DNA of 64,000 bases from Fragum whitleyi. Taxonomy: Eukaryota; Mollusca; Bivalvia; Cardiida; Cardiidae. Positions within the stretch are counted from its first letter, which is position 1; every line of letters begins with the position of its first letter. The notes below the pieces were generated by a model, which worked only from the letters and a program-made list of their open reading frames with translations, had not been told where the DNA came from and ran no database searches. Both the position numbers and the translations under genes were made by a program. The stretch lies in the NCBI GenBank assembly GCA_948146395.1, contig OX411558.1, positions 51,097,622 to 51,161,621 of the forward strand. The letters run 5' to 3'. Below are positions 20,527-31,433 of the stretch, piece after piece.

Positions 20527-20601
20527 TTTGATGGCTCAACATTAAACAGTTGTAACTGCCTTTATGTTTATTGGCAGTTACAACCATTTTGAGCTGATTC
20601 C
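20527..20601. repeat. Palindrome of the ACAGTTGTAACTGCC family
   Basis: GATGGCTCAACATTAAACAG and TTGTAACTGCC fold against GGCAGTTACAACCATTTTGA. The loop is TTTATGTTTATT. Confidence 0.7.
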
Positions 20602-20794
20602 AAAGGTCCCAGGTTTGGTTCAAAAATAACTTATAATGATGAAAGGGGCGTAAAAACCTATTCAAACATACAAAAATGTTTTAAAATTTGTGCTGAGACA
20701 AATTGATATATATATATATATACAAGTTACTATTAAGAAATTAACTATTGCCATAGAATTTAAGAAGGATGGATGCATAAACAAAGATCAACTT

Positions 20795-21063
20795 GATTGA
20801 TTGAATGGAGTTTAACGCCACTTTCAACATTAATTCAGTTATATCGCGGCGGCCTGAGCACCTAACTATGGATTCCTGGTCTTTTTTCTCACCAGTACAA
20901 CCATAACATTCTTTCCTAGCCTCCAGCTGCTATATCACATAGGTCTACAAATATCAACCCATTGGTGAGAAACAAATAGTCAGAAAGAATGAGTGCCACC
21001 GTCGGGGATGGAACCCGGGACCTCTAGTTTGACAGTTTTACACGCTACCAACTGTGCTTTTTC
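20795..21063 (-). mobile_element. tRNA-derived SINE with 11-bp target duplication
   Basis: AAGATCAACTT occurs at 20784-20794 and again at 21064-21074. The copy is close to full length, including ATATCGCGGCGGCC and the B-box complement GGAACCCGGGACC. Confidence 0.88.
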
Positions 21064-21267
21064 AAGATCAACTTAAGCAAAACATGATGTGCAGTCTGAT
21101 TTTAGTCAATCATAACATTCTACTTGTTCGATCCTTTTATTCCAAAAGATTGTGTTTAGTATGGAATGAATTGATACTTCTTAGGCTAAAATTATTGACT
21201 GGTAAATTCTAACATCTTTAATATGAAAGCTATTATAAATTGTTTTTTGAAACCAAGTTCAGCTTGA

Positions 21268-21336
21268 TGGCTCAGCCTGAAACAGTTGTAACTGCCTATA
21301 TGTTTATAGGCAGTTACTACTGTTTCAATTGAGCCA
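21268..21336. repeat. Palindrome of the ACAGTTGTAACTGCC family
   Basis: GATGGCTCAGCCTGAAACAG and TTGTAACTGCC pair with GGCAGTTACTACTGTTTCAA and GAGCCAT. The loop is TATATGTTTATA. Confidence 0.75.
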
Positions 21337-21616
21337 TGAAGTTGGTAGAAAAATATTGAAGCATGAAAAATGAAAGGATTTCAAAAATATTCCACCCTAT
21401 AAAGTTTCAATTTTAAAATAGATCTTTCCCCATAAAAATTATGTTAGATACATAGAGGATATTTAATGAGTGGTCATGGAATACTGAATTTATTAAACGA
21501 GTCATCTAGAAACAGATAAAAACGAGGCTACGCCGAGTTTTAATCTGTTTATAGATGACGAGTTTAATAAATTTAATAAATTCTGTATTTCATTAGCACA
21601 AATTTTATATTATATT

Positions 21617-22922
21617 AGCTCACCTGAGCACAAAGTGCTCAAGGTGAGCTATTGTGATCACTCACCATCCGTCGTCCGTCCATCGTCCGTCCGTCCGTCT
21701 GTCTGTCCGTCCGTCTGTCCGTCTCTCCGTCCGTCAACAATTTCTTTAAACATCTTCTCCTCCTAAACCACTGGGCCAATCAAGCTGAAACTTGGCAGGG
21801 ATGTTCCTTGGGTGAAGCTCTTCAAAAGTTGTTAAAAGAATTTAATTCTATAAACAACTCTGGTTGCCATGGTAACAGGAAGGCTGAATATCCCGAAAAT
21901 CTTAGAAAAAATTCTTCTCCTCCTAAACCACTGGGCCAATCAAGCTAAAACTTGGCAGAGATGTACCTTGGGTAAAGCTCTTCAAAAGTTGTTAAAAGAA
22001 TTTATTTTCATAAAAAGCTCTGGTTTCCATGGAAACAGAAAGGTTGAAAAATGGCCGAAAATTGCTAAAATTCTAAGAAAAAATTCTTCTCCTCCTTAAC
22101 CACTGGACCAATCAAGCTGAAACTTGGCAGAGATGTTCCTTGGGTGAATTTCCTTAAAAGTTGTTAAAAGAATTTAATTTCATCAAAAAATCTGGTTTTC
22201 ATAGTAACGAAAAGGTTGAAAAATGGCTGAAAATTGCTGAAAATCTTAGAAAAACTTCCCTTCCTCCTAAACCACAAGGCCAATCAAGCTGAAACTTGGC
22301 AGAGATGTTCATTGGGTGAAGCTCTTCAAAAGTTGTTAAAAGAATTCAATTTCATCAAAAACTCTGATATACATGGAAACATAAAGGTTGAAAAATGGCC
22401 GAAAATTGCTGAAAATCTTAGAAAAACTTCTCCTCCTCCTAAACCACGAGGCCAATCAAGCTGAAACTTGGCAGGGATTTAGCTTGGGTGAAGTTCAAAA
22501 CTTCTCTTCCTTAACCACTTGGCTAATTAAGCTGAAACTTGGTAGGGATGTTCTTTGGGTGAAGCTCTACCAAAATTGTAAAAATAATTCCATTCAATCA
22601 AAATCTCTGGCCTCTATGGTATTGGAAATGTCAAAATATTGCCAAAAATCTCAGAGAAGGTTAATCTTCGCCTAAACTATTGGGCATATCTTAAAATTGG
22701 CAGGGATATTCTTAAAGTTTAGGTCTACTAAACTTGTTAAAAGAATTCAATTCCATCAATAACTTTGTTTGCAATCAAAAAGCAGTAGGAGGAAATTAAA
22801 GTATGTTTCTTTTAAATCCAAACTAAATGTACATCAGACAATCTTGGGTATTTATAACTTGGTTGACAAGTTATGACTTGACCCCTCAGGTGAGCGATAT
22901 AGGACCATCATGGTCCTCTTGT
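21617..22922 (+). mobile_element. AGCTCACCTGAGCAC tandem-repeat element (pearl/Helentron-like)
   Basis: The 5' end AGCTCACCTGAGCACAAAGT is itself a hairpin (AGCTCACC against GGTGAGCT). A GTCC/GTCT microsatellite follows at 21665-21735. Five to six internal units of about 120-180 bp then carry CTCCTAAACCACTGGGCCAA and AACTTGGCAGAGATGTTCCT, and the end is CAGGTGAGCGATATAGGACC plus GGTCCTCTTGTT. Left end, microsatellite, tandem core and a conserved right end form the architecture described for bivalve pearl and Helentron-associated elements (family knowledge). No Rep/helicase ORF is present. Confidence 0.75.
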
Positions 22923-22929
22923 TTATAAT

Positions 22930-23820
22930 ATGACCCGAATTTTTGCGAAAAAGCGTCAAAAATCTTAAGATTCAAAGTTTTTATTTTCCGCGAAACTTAT
23001 AATGCCATTTAAAACTGACGTCACTATATACACATTATGACGTCATTTTCGTGGTTACAAAATAGCGTTGCTTTTCGCTCTGAGCTCATTTGCATAGCTA
23101 TTCCACTAGTGTAATAACACCCGTGTAATATCAAAAATATTCAACGGGTTTATTTCACTCCCGCGACATAGGTCATATTATAAAATAGTTTTGCACAATA
23201 GAGTTTTTGCCATGTATTTGATAACAAATTTATTTGCATCATAAAATCAACCCAGGTGACCGTTACTTGAATACAAAATAGGTTTCAAATTTATGGAGAT
23301 TTTGACACAAATTTTGAACTAGATATAACATATTTGATGAATATCCCAATATTTCAATGCATTTATGACATTTGATTTTCTTGTAGTTTACATGAATGTT
23401 TTTACATCATATTTGAAATTGGATAAAAGTGAATTCTGAAGATAGAATGTAAATGTATATGGAAGTATTTTAGAAAGAGGGAAATTTAATTAATATATAA
23501 AGTCTTTGAGTTTATTTATATGATATCGTGTAAGTGAGACATTAAGAATTAATGGAAACCTTATCACATATTGTGATAAGTTATTTCATTTTACTAAAAT
23601 ATTTTCTACCCAAAAATCATCGATTTTACAAATAACAATTACATGTATCTTCAAATTGTCTCCAGGAATTTCCTCCAATTAAGTGGAATTACTTTTTCTG
23701 TCTGTTAATGGCTTAAAAAATTAAAAACAGTGCTGATCTTGGCTTTTGATTTATAGTTGGATGTCCTATTATTCTTAAATAATCTTTAACAGAAGTTCAG
23801 ATAAGACTAAGGGTAAAGTC
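22930..23820. other. Unassigned intron 3 sequence
   Basis: AT-rich, no ORF or recognised element. A somewhat CpG-containing patch with GCGAAACTT and CCCGCGACATAGG lies at 22940-23170. Confidence 0.45.
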
Positions 23821-23960
23821 AGTCTAAAATCTGTATTTCTCTATAAAACCCATATGCTGCAGGTACTCATTTGAATTGTCATCATGAGACAATTCCAATG
23901 AGTATCCACAACATAGGCTCTCTGTAAAAATTGTTGAAATATTTGAATTAGAAACCCACA
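23820..23960. repeat. Foldback element of the GTGGGTACTCATTTGAATTG family
   Basis: CTGCAGGTACTCATTTGAAT pairs with ATTCCAATGAGTATCCACAA. It is preceded by AAGTCAGTCTAAAATCTG, the usual shoulder sequence. Confidence 0.65.
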
Positions 23961-24244
23961 TTTCCCCTCTCTTTGCAGCTCTGCTTTTATTTTCGGATTG
24001 GTTGCTATGGAAACATGTTTTTATCACTGTATTTTTGTCATAATTATTTTGGTTTATTTTGGGTAATCACTATTTCTAAGACAGAATGACGTAATTAATT
24101 TTGGCAGGTAGACAGCTTTGAGTTTTCTCTATTCTATTTTGATACAATAATCTTCCCAAAGGATCTAATTCAGAAGTAGGAAAGCTTTTAAGAATGCTTG
24201 TAAGTTGTTTGTGACTTGAATTTTCTTCAGTTCATAATCACTAC

Positions 24245-24489
24245 CATAAGACTTCCAATCTGGAAGTCGTGGGTTCGATCCCCGGTGGCGGCAAATATCC
24301 TTTCCGACGTTTGTCTTTCACCAATGGGTAGATAATCGTAAACCTATGTGAAATAGCAGTCGGAGGCTAGGAAAGGATGTAATGGTAGTACTGGCGTGAG
24401 AAATACCAGGAATCCATTGTTAGGTGCTCCGGCCGCCGCGATATAACTGAAATAATGTTGAAAGCGGCGTAAAACCCCATTCAATCAAT
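24245..24489 (+). mobile_element. tRNA-derived SINE with 12-bp target duplication
   Basis: CATAATCACTAC at 24233-24244 and 24490-24501 flank the copy. The head is 5' truncated but keeps the B box GGGTTCGATCCCC. The body is well preserved to the tail AACCCCATTCAATCAATCAA. Confidence 0.9.
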
Positions 24490-24934
24490 CAATCATAATC
24501 ACTACATGATATCCAGTAAAATTTGAAATTCCTGATTCCTTTGGAATTGATGAAGAAATAATGGATTTAATTATTTTATGCAATTATAGGACTTGGTTAC
24601 TTTCAATTTTAATTCTGCATTCCTTTTATTGACTCTTAGTCTGTATGTTATAGCCTGTCAGTCAATCCCAATTTGTTAGGACAATTAATCCTACAATTTA
24701 TGAATGGATTTCAGAATAACTGGTGCAATAGTTACCCAGAACTCCACCATGAGTAGATGAGCTATTTGGAATAAAAAAAGATAGTTCATAGCTCAAAGTC
24801 AAATGTGAAAAGAAGGCTTATCCTGAGTTATGGTAGAATTTTGTAGGTTTTACAGCAGTTGTCCTGGGGCAACCATTTAGTTCTATTTCTTATAAAGCCA
24901 AGCACTTGAATGAATGGTCTTTCTTCATGGTAGG

Positions 24935-25235
24935 CTTTTCAGCTCAGCTGTTTTAATTTGGAGTTTTTGCCATAGCCTTGATGTTGTCATCGGCATTGGC
25001 TTCAGGGTTTTCAAAAACTTTGACTCTTTGATATCTCTGGTATTATTGTAAGCATTCACTTTAAACTGGACACACATGTTCACTCTCAAAAGAGCAACCT
25101 ATTCTCTCAAGGGGGAAATTTCTACATGCATTTTGTGCAAATTATGCCCCTTTTTGGACTTCTTTTCCTCCATTATCCAGCGCTCAACAGCCAAGCATAA
25201 GCACCAGTTGGTGGTGCTCTTGTTTTCTGTACACA
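24935..25235 (+). repeat. AGCTCAGCTGTTTT...GTTGTCATCGG element
   Basis: Contains TTTCAGCTCAGCTGTTTTAA, CCTTGATGTTGTCATCGG, AAAAGAGCAACC, TTATGCCCCTTTTT and CATTATCCAGCGCTCAACAG. The right end is GGTGGTGCTCTTGTTTT. The same ordered blocks occur at 36797-37085, 37700-37960 and 37999-38258. Confidence 0.65.
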
Positions 25236-25439
25236 ACTGCCATCATCAAATCACAATGCTTACTAATTGAACTTGGCAGGTGCTCTGTAGAAGTAATTAG
25301 TAGAGGATGGACATTGGCAACTCTTACATATCTGCTTTCCTACTGACAATGGTGATTTCTTTTGAAGATTCTTGTAATGTAAATCTGAGTAAATAGGGGG
25401 GATGGGGGATAGAGTTTCTTTGGTATGAGTGAGTATTGA

Positions 25440-26120
25440 GGATATTGATATTTAGGAGGAATAAAGCTAATCTAAAATCTTTCATTCACAACAAAACACT
25501 TTGTTGTGGGTTGTCATTTGAATCTTCTTAATTAAACAATTTCATTGAGTACCCACAAAACAATGAAAGAATTTGAAATCTATAAAACTCCCTCTTTATC
25601 TGTAGCTTTGGTCTTTGGTATATGTTTTAAGAAGCATTTCAAAATCTTTAATTCTCAACAAAACACTATGTTGGGGGAACTCATTTGAATTGCCTCCACA
25701 AGATGAGTCCCATAAATTCCCACAACACATGGTTTGGGCTGATATTGTTGAAGAAATTGAATTCCTAAAATTGATATCCTCCCTATCTATGGCTCAGTTG
25801 TTGTACATGCTGAAATAAGCATTCCAAAATATTTTATTCTCAACAATTCAAATGAGTGCCCACAACACAAGGTTTGAGCCAATATTGTTGAAATATTTGA
25901 ATTCCTAAATCCTCACTATATGTGGCTGAGTGGTTGAAAATGCTGAAATAAGCATTAAAAAATCTTCAATTGTCAACAAAAAGCCTATGGTGTGGGTAAC
26001 CATTTTAATTGTCTCCATGAGACAATTCAAATGAGTACCCACAACACAGGGGTTGAGCCAATTTTGTTGAAATATTTGAATTCCTAAATACCCTCTCCAC
26101 CCTATCTATGGCTCAGTGGT
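25440..26120. repeat. Tandem cluster of four foldback units
   Basis: Four units of about 160 bp, each with TTGTTGTGGGT-type and CCCACAACAC-type arms around a GAATTGTC core, and a TCCTCCCTATCTATGGCTCA-type spacer. Arms are best preserved in the last unit (25985-26052). Confidence 0.7.
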
Positions 26121-26488
26121 TGTACATGTTCTAATAAGCTGTTTTAGTATCGGTGGATCATTGAGTACCAGACAATGTAATTAGCTATTATTACCTGTAA
26201 AATATCTTCTCAGGAATTTACTTGGAATAAGAAACAGTGTGGATTGAGTGTGCTTAATTTGGGTCCGTCCATTCTAAGGGGATTAAAGCACAAGTTATCA
26301 CGGTGTTATTGAAGTTGCAAATATGTGATCAATATTATTTGATTTGATTAAATATATGTCTTGATCAATCTTCAAACTATTGCCTACAAACAATCATTAA
26401 TATTAGGGCAACATTCAAGATTTTTTCAATATTTTTGCAAATATTATTATCAATAATATTGAAGATGTAATATCCACTTAATTGTCTA

Positions 26489-26516
26489 TACATTATATAG
26501 ACACTTAAGTGCCTTA
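26489..26516. repeat. Short palindrome
   Basis: TGTCTATACATTATATAGAC with flanking CACTTAA/TTAAGTG pairing. Confidence 0.6.
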
Positions 26517-26673
26517 TTGTGCAAACCATTGTTTTCCAAAGCAGCATAAGGATTTAATCAAAATTTAAAAAAAATATTGGAAATTTATCATGGAACATTC
26601 AGTGATTAATAAATGTGAATGTAAGATTTATGGGTGACATATCACAAGAAAGTGAAAATCTGCCTCTACAACA

Positions 26674-26795
26674 ATGGATAAAAATAGAAAGTGTGTCAAA
26701 TCATCAAGAACATTATCAGTGATTAAGACATTATGGAGTTATTCCTTTGGACTTCTTCTGACATACTTATTTGGATATCTGGGAGTGTTCAGAAG
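26674..26795 (+). CDS. Candidate alternative first exon encoding an N-terminal membrane segment
   Basis: An ATG in strong context (ACAACAATGG) opens 40 codons that end at donor AGAAG|GTATGT with two bases over. That is exactly the phase required by exon 4, whose first base C would complete a Ser codon, followed by TDKLAASPKD. The peptide begins MDKNRKCVKSSRT, basic, followed by a hydrophobic stretch SFGLLLTYLFGYLGVF of membrane-anchor length, then Arg. If used, it would give a short isoform with a signal-anchor fused to the Ser/Thr-rich exon 4 region. No TATA box is obvious upstream. Phase agreement alone has a one-in-three chance, so this stays a hypothesis. Confidence 0.35.
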
Positions 26796-26869
26796 GTATG
26801 TTATTTTAGTCATTCACATGATTGACAACGATTTTTTTTTCACAGTACAGACTATGACTGATGTTTTGT

Positions 26870-27245
26870 TGTCCCTCTGCCGTTTGGTGAAGGGGATATA
26901 GTAATGGTCTCTGTCATTCTGTCATTCCAATTCCGTCTTTCTGTCATTCCATCACTAAACTTGTCCGGAGCATATCTTTTTAAGTATAAAAGCCACGACT
27001 TGAAACTTTATAGGTGGATATAAATCTCATGAAGGAGAAGTGCAGTGCACAAGAACTATAACTCTTGCTTGCATAATTTTGGAGTTATTGCCCTTTGATT
27101 AGGCTTCAGTTTACTATGAAGCTTTGATGGCAGGCAATGGTCAGACTGTGCGCATGCCCAGACTGCCAGAGTCTTTGCTCGGTGCACATTTGAAATTGTT
27201 GAACATGTCACGCACAGGCTCAAATAGAAGTGCATTGTTGTAAAT
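26870..27245 (+). repeat. GGCGAAGGGGATATAG element, diverged, plus MITE half
   Basis: CCGTTTGGTGAAGGGGATAT, TCATTCTGTCATTCC, CTTGTCCGGAGCATA and AAGTGCAGTGCACAAGAACT match 49134-49487. The segment 27115-27222 then carries the right half of a GAGCCTGTGTG MITE. Confidence 0.6.
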
Positions 27246-27249
27246 ACAT

Positions 27250-27680
27250 AAAATAATGTCAATGTCTAGTTTCTAAATGCCTGATTTAAGAGGCCCTGTT
27301 TCTTTGAAGAGAAGATAACCTATTTTAATGTCTGAAGGGTTCAACTTGGTTATCTACCTTGTTACAAAATCCTGAATCTCAGGCTAACAGTATGATGATC
27401 CCAGTGTTACAAGGCAAAGGTCCACGCCATTCTCAATTCTTTAATTTTTCATGGGGAAAGCTGATACTTAATTCTAAGCGTATTGATAACTTTGCTCCAT
27501 TAACTCAGGGGTGTTGAATTCCAATGCCCAACTTGTCCAACATGCGCTTTTCTACCTGCGGACAAATACTAGGCTACTTGTTCGTGGATTAGTAAATACC
27601 AGGACTCATCATGAAATGGTACTAAATGGACTTTATAGATTAATTTGCCTAATGTTTGTATCATATTGTAGAAAAATTGT
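27250..27680. other. Unassigned intron 3 sequence
   Basis: No feature supported; one open frame over 27511-27650 lacks splice or family support. Confidence 0.4.
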
Positions 27681-28367
27681 TATACCCCCCACTTACGAAG
27701 TAGAGGGGAGTATATTGGTTTCACCATGTCTGTCTGTCTGTCTGTCCGTCCGTAGACCTTTTCGTTTCCGGACTCTAACTAAAGAACCAAATGACCTACA
27801 ATCATGAAACTTTATACAAATATTCCTTATGACCCAAGGAAGTGCCCTATTGTTTATGGGTCATATAGGTTAAGGTCAAGGTCAGCCTTTGTTTAATTTT
27901 CGTTTCCGAACTCTTACTAAAGAACCAAGTGGCCTACAATCATGAACTTTTATACAAAAGTTCCTTATGATCCAAGGAAGTGCCCTGTTGTTTTTCGGTT
28001 ACATAGGTCAAAGGTCAAGATCACAGTAAATTTTTTATCAATTTTCGTTTCTGGACTCTAACTCAAGCACCAAGTGACCTACATGCATGAAACTTTATGC
28101 AAATGTTGCTTATGATCTAAGGAAGTGCCCTATTGTTTGGGAGTCATCTAGGTCAAAGGTCAAGGTCACAGTCAATTTTTGTTCAATTTTCATTTCTGGA
28201 CTCTTAACTAAAAACCAAGCGACCTAGAATCATGAAACTTCATGCAAATGCTACATATGACCTCAATATTAGTTACAAACACATCCTGCACTAATAGCAC
28301 TTGCATTCTGAAAAAACGCTTGGGGGGGGGGGGGGGGGTATTAGTCCGCTCTGCGACAGTTCTAGTT
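27681..28367 (+). mobile_element. GGTCA-rich element, complete copy
   Basis: The left end TATACCCCCCACTTACGAAG is followed by a GTCTGTCTGTCCGTCC microsatellite, then four units of about 145 bp carrying CGTTTCCGGACTCTAACTAA and AAGGAAGTGCCCTATTG. The right end has a 17-G run (28322-28338) and GTCCGCTCTGCGACAGTTCT. Left CCCCCC and right GGGGGG form short inverted ends. The organisation (end, microsatellite, tandem units, end) parallels the AGCTCACC elements. Confidence 0.8.
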
Positions 28368-28369
28368 TT

Positions 28370-28535
28370 TAATGTAGAAAATGTTGGGCTCCAGCATTTT
28401 CTTCATTATAGACATTGTTTTGCAATATTCATCTATTCTCTTCATTTTGATCCTGGACAAGGAGAAAATCATCTTTCACTTGTCCAGGGACAAGTGGAGA
28501 AAATCTGTATACCCACACCCCTGATAAACTGATTT
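28370..28535 (-). repeat. Fragment of the GGACAAGTGG repeat
   Basis: GGCTCCAGCATTTTCTTCAT, TTCATTTTGATCCTGGACAA and TCACTTGTCCAGGGACAAGT match the left part of 3600-3925, partly rearranged in orientation. Confidence 0.5.
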
Positions 28536-28574
28536 TAGCAATATATTTCAATCATTCTAAATTATGTTTTTATG

Positions 28575-28871
28575 GCCCGTATGGAGAGATCGGGGGCATA
28601 TTGTTTTACTCATGTCCGTCTGTCTGTCTGTCCATTCGGCTGTCTGTCTGTCTGTCTGTCTGTCTGTCCATCTGTCCATCCATCTGTCTGTCCGAAAACT
28701 TAACCCGAAAACTTAACCTTGCCAATATCTTCAAGCTTTTTCAAGATACAAAGCTAATATTTGGCATGATGATAGATCTCAATGATCCGCATCCGCTGGT
28801 ATCAAAGTCAAGGTCATGTGACAAGGTCAAGGTCATCTGTCAAGGTCAAACTTTGAAAAAAAATGCCGTTA

Positions 28872-28906
<35 letters not shown>

Positions 28907-28908
28907 AA
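28575..28908 (+). mobile_element. GGGGCATATTGTTTTAC element
   Basis: The left end is CCCGTATGGAGAGATCGGGG. A GTCTGTCTGTCC microsatellite (28612-28692) follows, then the conserved body CCAATATCTTCAAGC, ATTTGGCATGATGATAGATC, GGTCATCTGTCAAGGTCAA, and the end GTTTCACAAACACATCTTGT. Copies are at 54443-54713 and 61919-62229. The frame across the body looks open in two copies but shifts within the microsatellite, so it is probably not coding. Confidence 0.75.
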
Positions 28909-28914
28909 ACCTCT

Positions 28915-29240
28915 TTTTTGTCTGTCTCAAATTATAAGACCTTAAACATCCCACCGGGGATTTATGCAAATTTTTGCGTATCCAAATTCAGTGAAAATGA
29001 GTTTTTTTTACTACCTGCCAGGCTCAAAAACACACAGTTATATATAATACTTTATGATTCATTACATTACAATTGAGAATTTGGGATATATAAAAGAGTA
29101 ATGTAGATTTTGTTTTTACCTGCTTTTATGGCTAAATTTTGTTTATGTAGATTTTATTGTTATGATGAATATAAGATATAAAACACTCAACATTACAATT
29201 ACTCTGCCTTACATTCATTCAAGATAGCTCTTCCTATAGC
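28915..29240. other. Unassigned AT-rich intron sequence
   Basis: Nothing recognised. Confidence 0.4.
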
Positions 29241-29241
29241 T

Positions 29242-29728
29242 GCCATCATAGCACAGTTGGTGGTGTGCTGGACTATCAATCTTAACCCTTGTCATGCTGA
29301 ACCCGGAATGTTCCTGCTTTGGCAGGAGCTATAGACAAACATCAGCCTGCACATATGTGCAGTCTGATGATAGTCTACACCACCTGTTTCTCAATTTCAA
29401 ACCAGTGTTGTCAATAGATTTAATTTTTCAAATAAAAATTGACCTACAGTAAGTACTTTAAGTGCTTTTTGCCCTTTGATTTTGATGAAAAGTTTAAGCC
29501 AAAAACAATTCAGCATGACAAGGGTTTAGTCCCAGATTCATTCCTCTACTGCAGCTCTTGGTTTATGATCGCAGACCTATGTGAGATATCAGCTGGAGGC
29601 TTGGAAAGAATAGGATGGTTGTACTGGTGAGAGAAATACCAGGAATCAATTGTTAGGTGCTCCAGCCGTCGCGATATAACTGAAAAAATGTTGGAAGTGG
29701 CGTAAAACTACATTCAATCAATCAATTT
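29242..29728 (+). mobile_element. tRNA-derived SINE interrupted by a TTAA MITE
   Basis: The A-box-like CATAGCACAGTTGGTGGTGT head stops at 29281 and the body resumes at about 29528 (GTCCCAGATTCATTCC, CAGCTGGAGGCTTGGAAAG) to the tail CATTCAATCAATCAA. The 246-bp MITE lies in between, so the MITE is younger than the SINE. Confidence 0.8.
29282..29527. mobile_element. TTAA MITE family 2, nested in a SINE
   Basis: Termini TTAACCCTTGTCATGCTGAA and CAGCATGACAAGGGTTTA; the right TTAA has mutated to TTTA. The interior CAGCCTGCACATATGTGCAG is a perfect small palindrome core shared by the family. Confidence 0.8.
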
Positions 29729-29770
29729 TTCAACTATTTTGTCTCCCAATCACAATCATAATCCATATTG

Positions 29771-29847
29771 ATGCCTTAGCGCAAAAACAGTTGTAACAGC
29801 CTATAAACATATAGGCAGTTACAAGTGTTTTGCGCTGAGCCATCGAT
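29771..29847. repeat. Palindrome of the ACAGTTGTAACTGCC family
   Basis: CTTAGCGCAAAAACAGTTGT pairs with ACAAGTGTTTTGCGCTGAG. The loop TATAAACATATA is inverted relative to most copies. Confidence 0.75.
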
Positions 29848-29851
29848 ATGG

Positions 29852-29992
29852 GATAGCAGCTAAAGGATAGGAAAGGATGTAATTGTGGTACTGGGAAGAT
29901 AAATACCAGGAATTCATTTCAAGGTGCTCCAGTTGTGGAGATATAACTGATATAGTGCTAAAAGTGTTGCTAAAACCCTTTTCAAACAAACA
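29852..29992 (+). mobile_element. SINE fragment, 3' half
   Basis: GATAGCAGCTAAAGGATAGG, AAATACCAGGAATTCATT, AGGTGCTCCAG and GATATAACTG are followed by AAAACCCTTTTCAAACAAAC. The tRNA head is missing. This looks like a 5'-truncated copy. Confidence 0.65.
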
Positions 29993-30224
29993 AAAAACTG
30001 AACTTCTAGAGCCCCTTGCGTTGTGATGGGTATTTTAGTTTATTTATGCAGTCGGGTAAAATTTAACTATCCAATAAAAGATAGGTCAGTGGACAAAAAA
30101 AACCATAGTTGGATATCCGATATTCCTTACTTTAGTTTGTAACATATTTGTGTTAAATCGTGGATGAATTTGTGTTTTGAAACTTAAAAATTTCATATGG
30201 ATTTAGTTGTTGTAAGGATTTTTA

Positions 30225-30785
30225 GCTTGGCTGTTTTCGAAGAAAACCAGAGGTATTATGATCACCTTGGTGTCGTTTGCGTTGTTGTTGTCTTTGTTGT
30301 GTGCGTTGGCGTGACAAACTTTAACCTTGGTCATAACTTTTGAATGGTAGGTCAAAGAGCCTTCATATTTCACATAATTATTGCTTGGGACAAGACCTCT
30401 CTGTAGGTACCAAGTTCAAGGTCATCAGCCAAGGTCAAGGTCATTTTTCAAGGTCAAATTTCTTTGAAAAATTTAACCTTGGTCATAACTTTTGAATGGT
30501 AAGCCATAGAGCCTTCATATTTCACATAACTATTGCTTGGGACAAGACCTTTCTATAGGTACCAAGTTCAAGGTAATCTGTCAAGGTCAATGTCATTTTT
30601 CAAGGTCAAATTTGTTTGAAAAAATTTAACCTTGGTCATAATTTTTGAATGGTTAGTCAAAGAGCCTTCATATTTCACATGATCATTGCACACGACCTTT
30701 CTGTACCAAGTTTGTATATTTGCATCCGCCTAAGAAATAATTAACAGCCGAGCGTTGGCACCCGCTTGCGGTGCTCTTGTTTAAA
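30225..30785 (+). mobile_element. AGCTTGGCTGTTTTC element with three tandem units
   Basis: The left end is TTTAGCTTGGCTGTTTTCG, followed by GTTGTTGTCTTTGTTGTG, then three units of about 155 bp each beginning TTTAACCTTGGTCATAAC and containing AGAGCCTTCATATTTCACAT. The end is GCACCCGCTTGCGGTGCTCT followed by TGTTT. The longer array distinguishes it from the shorter copies elsewhere. Confidence 0.7.
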
Positions 30786-30789
30786 GAAT

Positions 30790-31258
30790 AGATGAACCTG
30801 TGCATGACATTTTTAACTATTTCAAATGTGTGCAAAGCAAAGACTCTGCCTGGCCAGTCTGTGCATCTGCACAGTCTAACCAGAGCCTTCACTTTGTGAT
30901 TTGTAGATAGATAACGACTTAACCCTTTGCTGTTTAATCCCTGCTTTTTACGTGCCTGTGATTTTATGATTGAGAAAACATTGTGAAAAAAGAAGAAATT
31001 GCTTCTGACAAGCAATTTCTTCTTTTTCAACACTATTTTCTACCCTACAGTATGGTTATTTTTCAAATTAAATCCACTTTAAATTTTCGTCTGCAAAACC
31101 TTTGAATTTGGACAGGTCCAAAATTTTGTAAAATAGGAAAGGGTTAAAGTATCTGTAGACAGTTAGGCAATCCTCTACTCACACTAAGTTACTGTCTAGG
31201 CTGTTAAATATTTGCAACTACAGAATGTCAAATTGATCAAATGTCACACACAGGCTCA
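30790..31258. mobile_element. GAGCCTGTGTG MITE split by a TTAA MITE
   Basis: The left part ATGAACCTGTGCATGACATT runs to ATAACGACTTAA. The right part TTAAAGTATCTGTAGACAG runs to GTCACACACAGGCTCAT. The inserted 225 bp is MITE family 1. Confidence 0.8.
30919..31147. mobile_element. TTAA MITE family 1, copy 2
   Basis: TTAACCCTTTGCTGTTT and GGAAAGGGTTAA termini are intact, with the central palindrome. It sits in a TTAA whose empty counterpart is visible near 13784. Confidence 0.88.
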
Positions 31259-31433
31259 TATTATATAGATAAATATATGTATACAAGTTTGAGTGAGTGA
31301 TCAAAAATCAATTTTACATTGAAAATGATAGAAAATATAGGCTTCTTGATACTCAATCAAACTTGTGCATCTATATGTGTGATAGCAAAGAATCAATCTC
31401 ATGCACCAGTCATTCAGATACTGATTCTAGTAT

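Noticed and set aside
28601..28945. 114-residue ORF in the GGGGCATATTG element, similar to one at 61921
   Set aside because: The similarity follows from repeat homology. The N-terminal half is translated microsatellite and the third copy at 54443 does not keep the frame.
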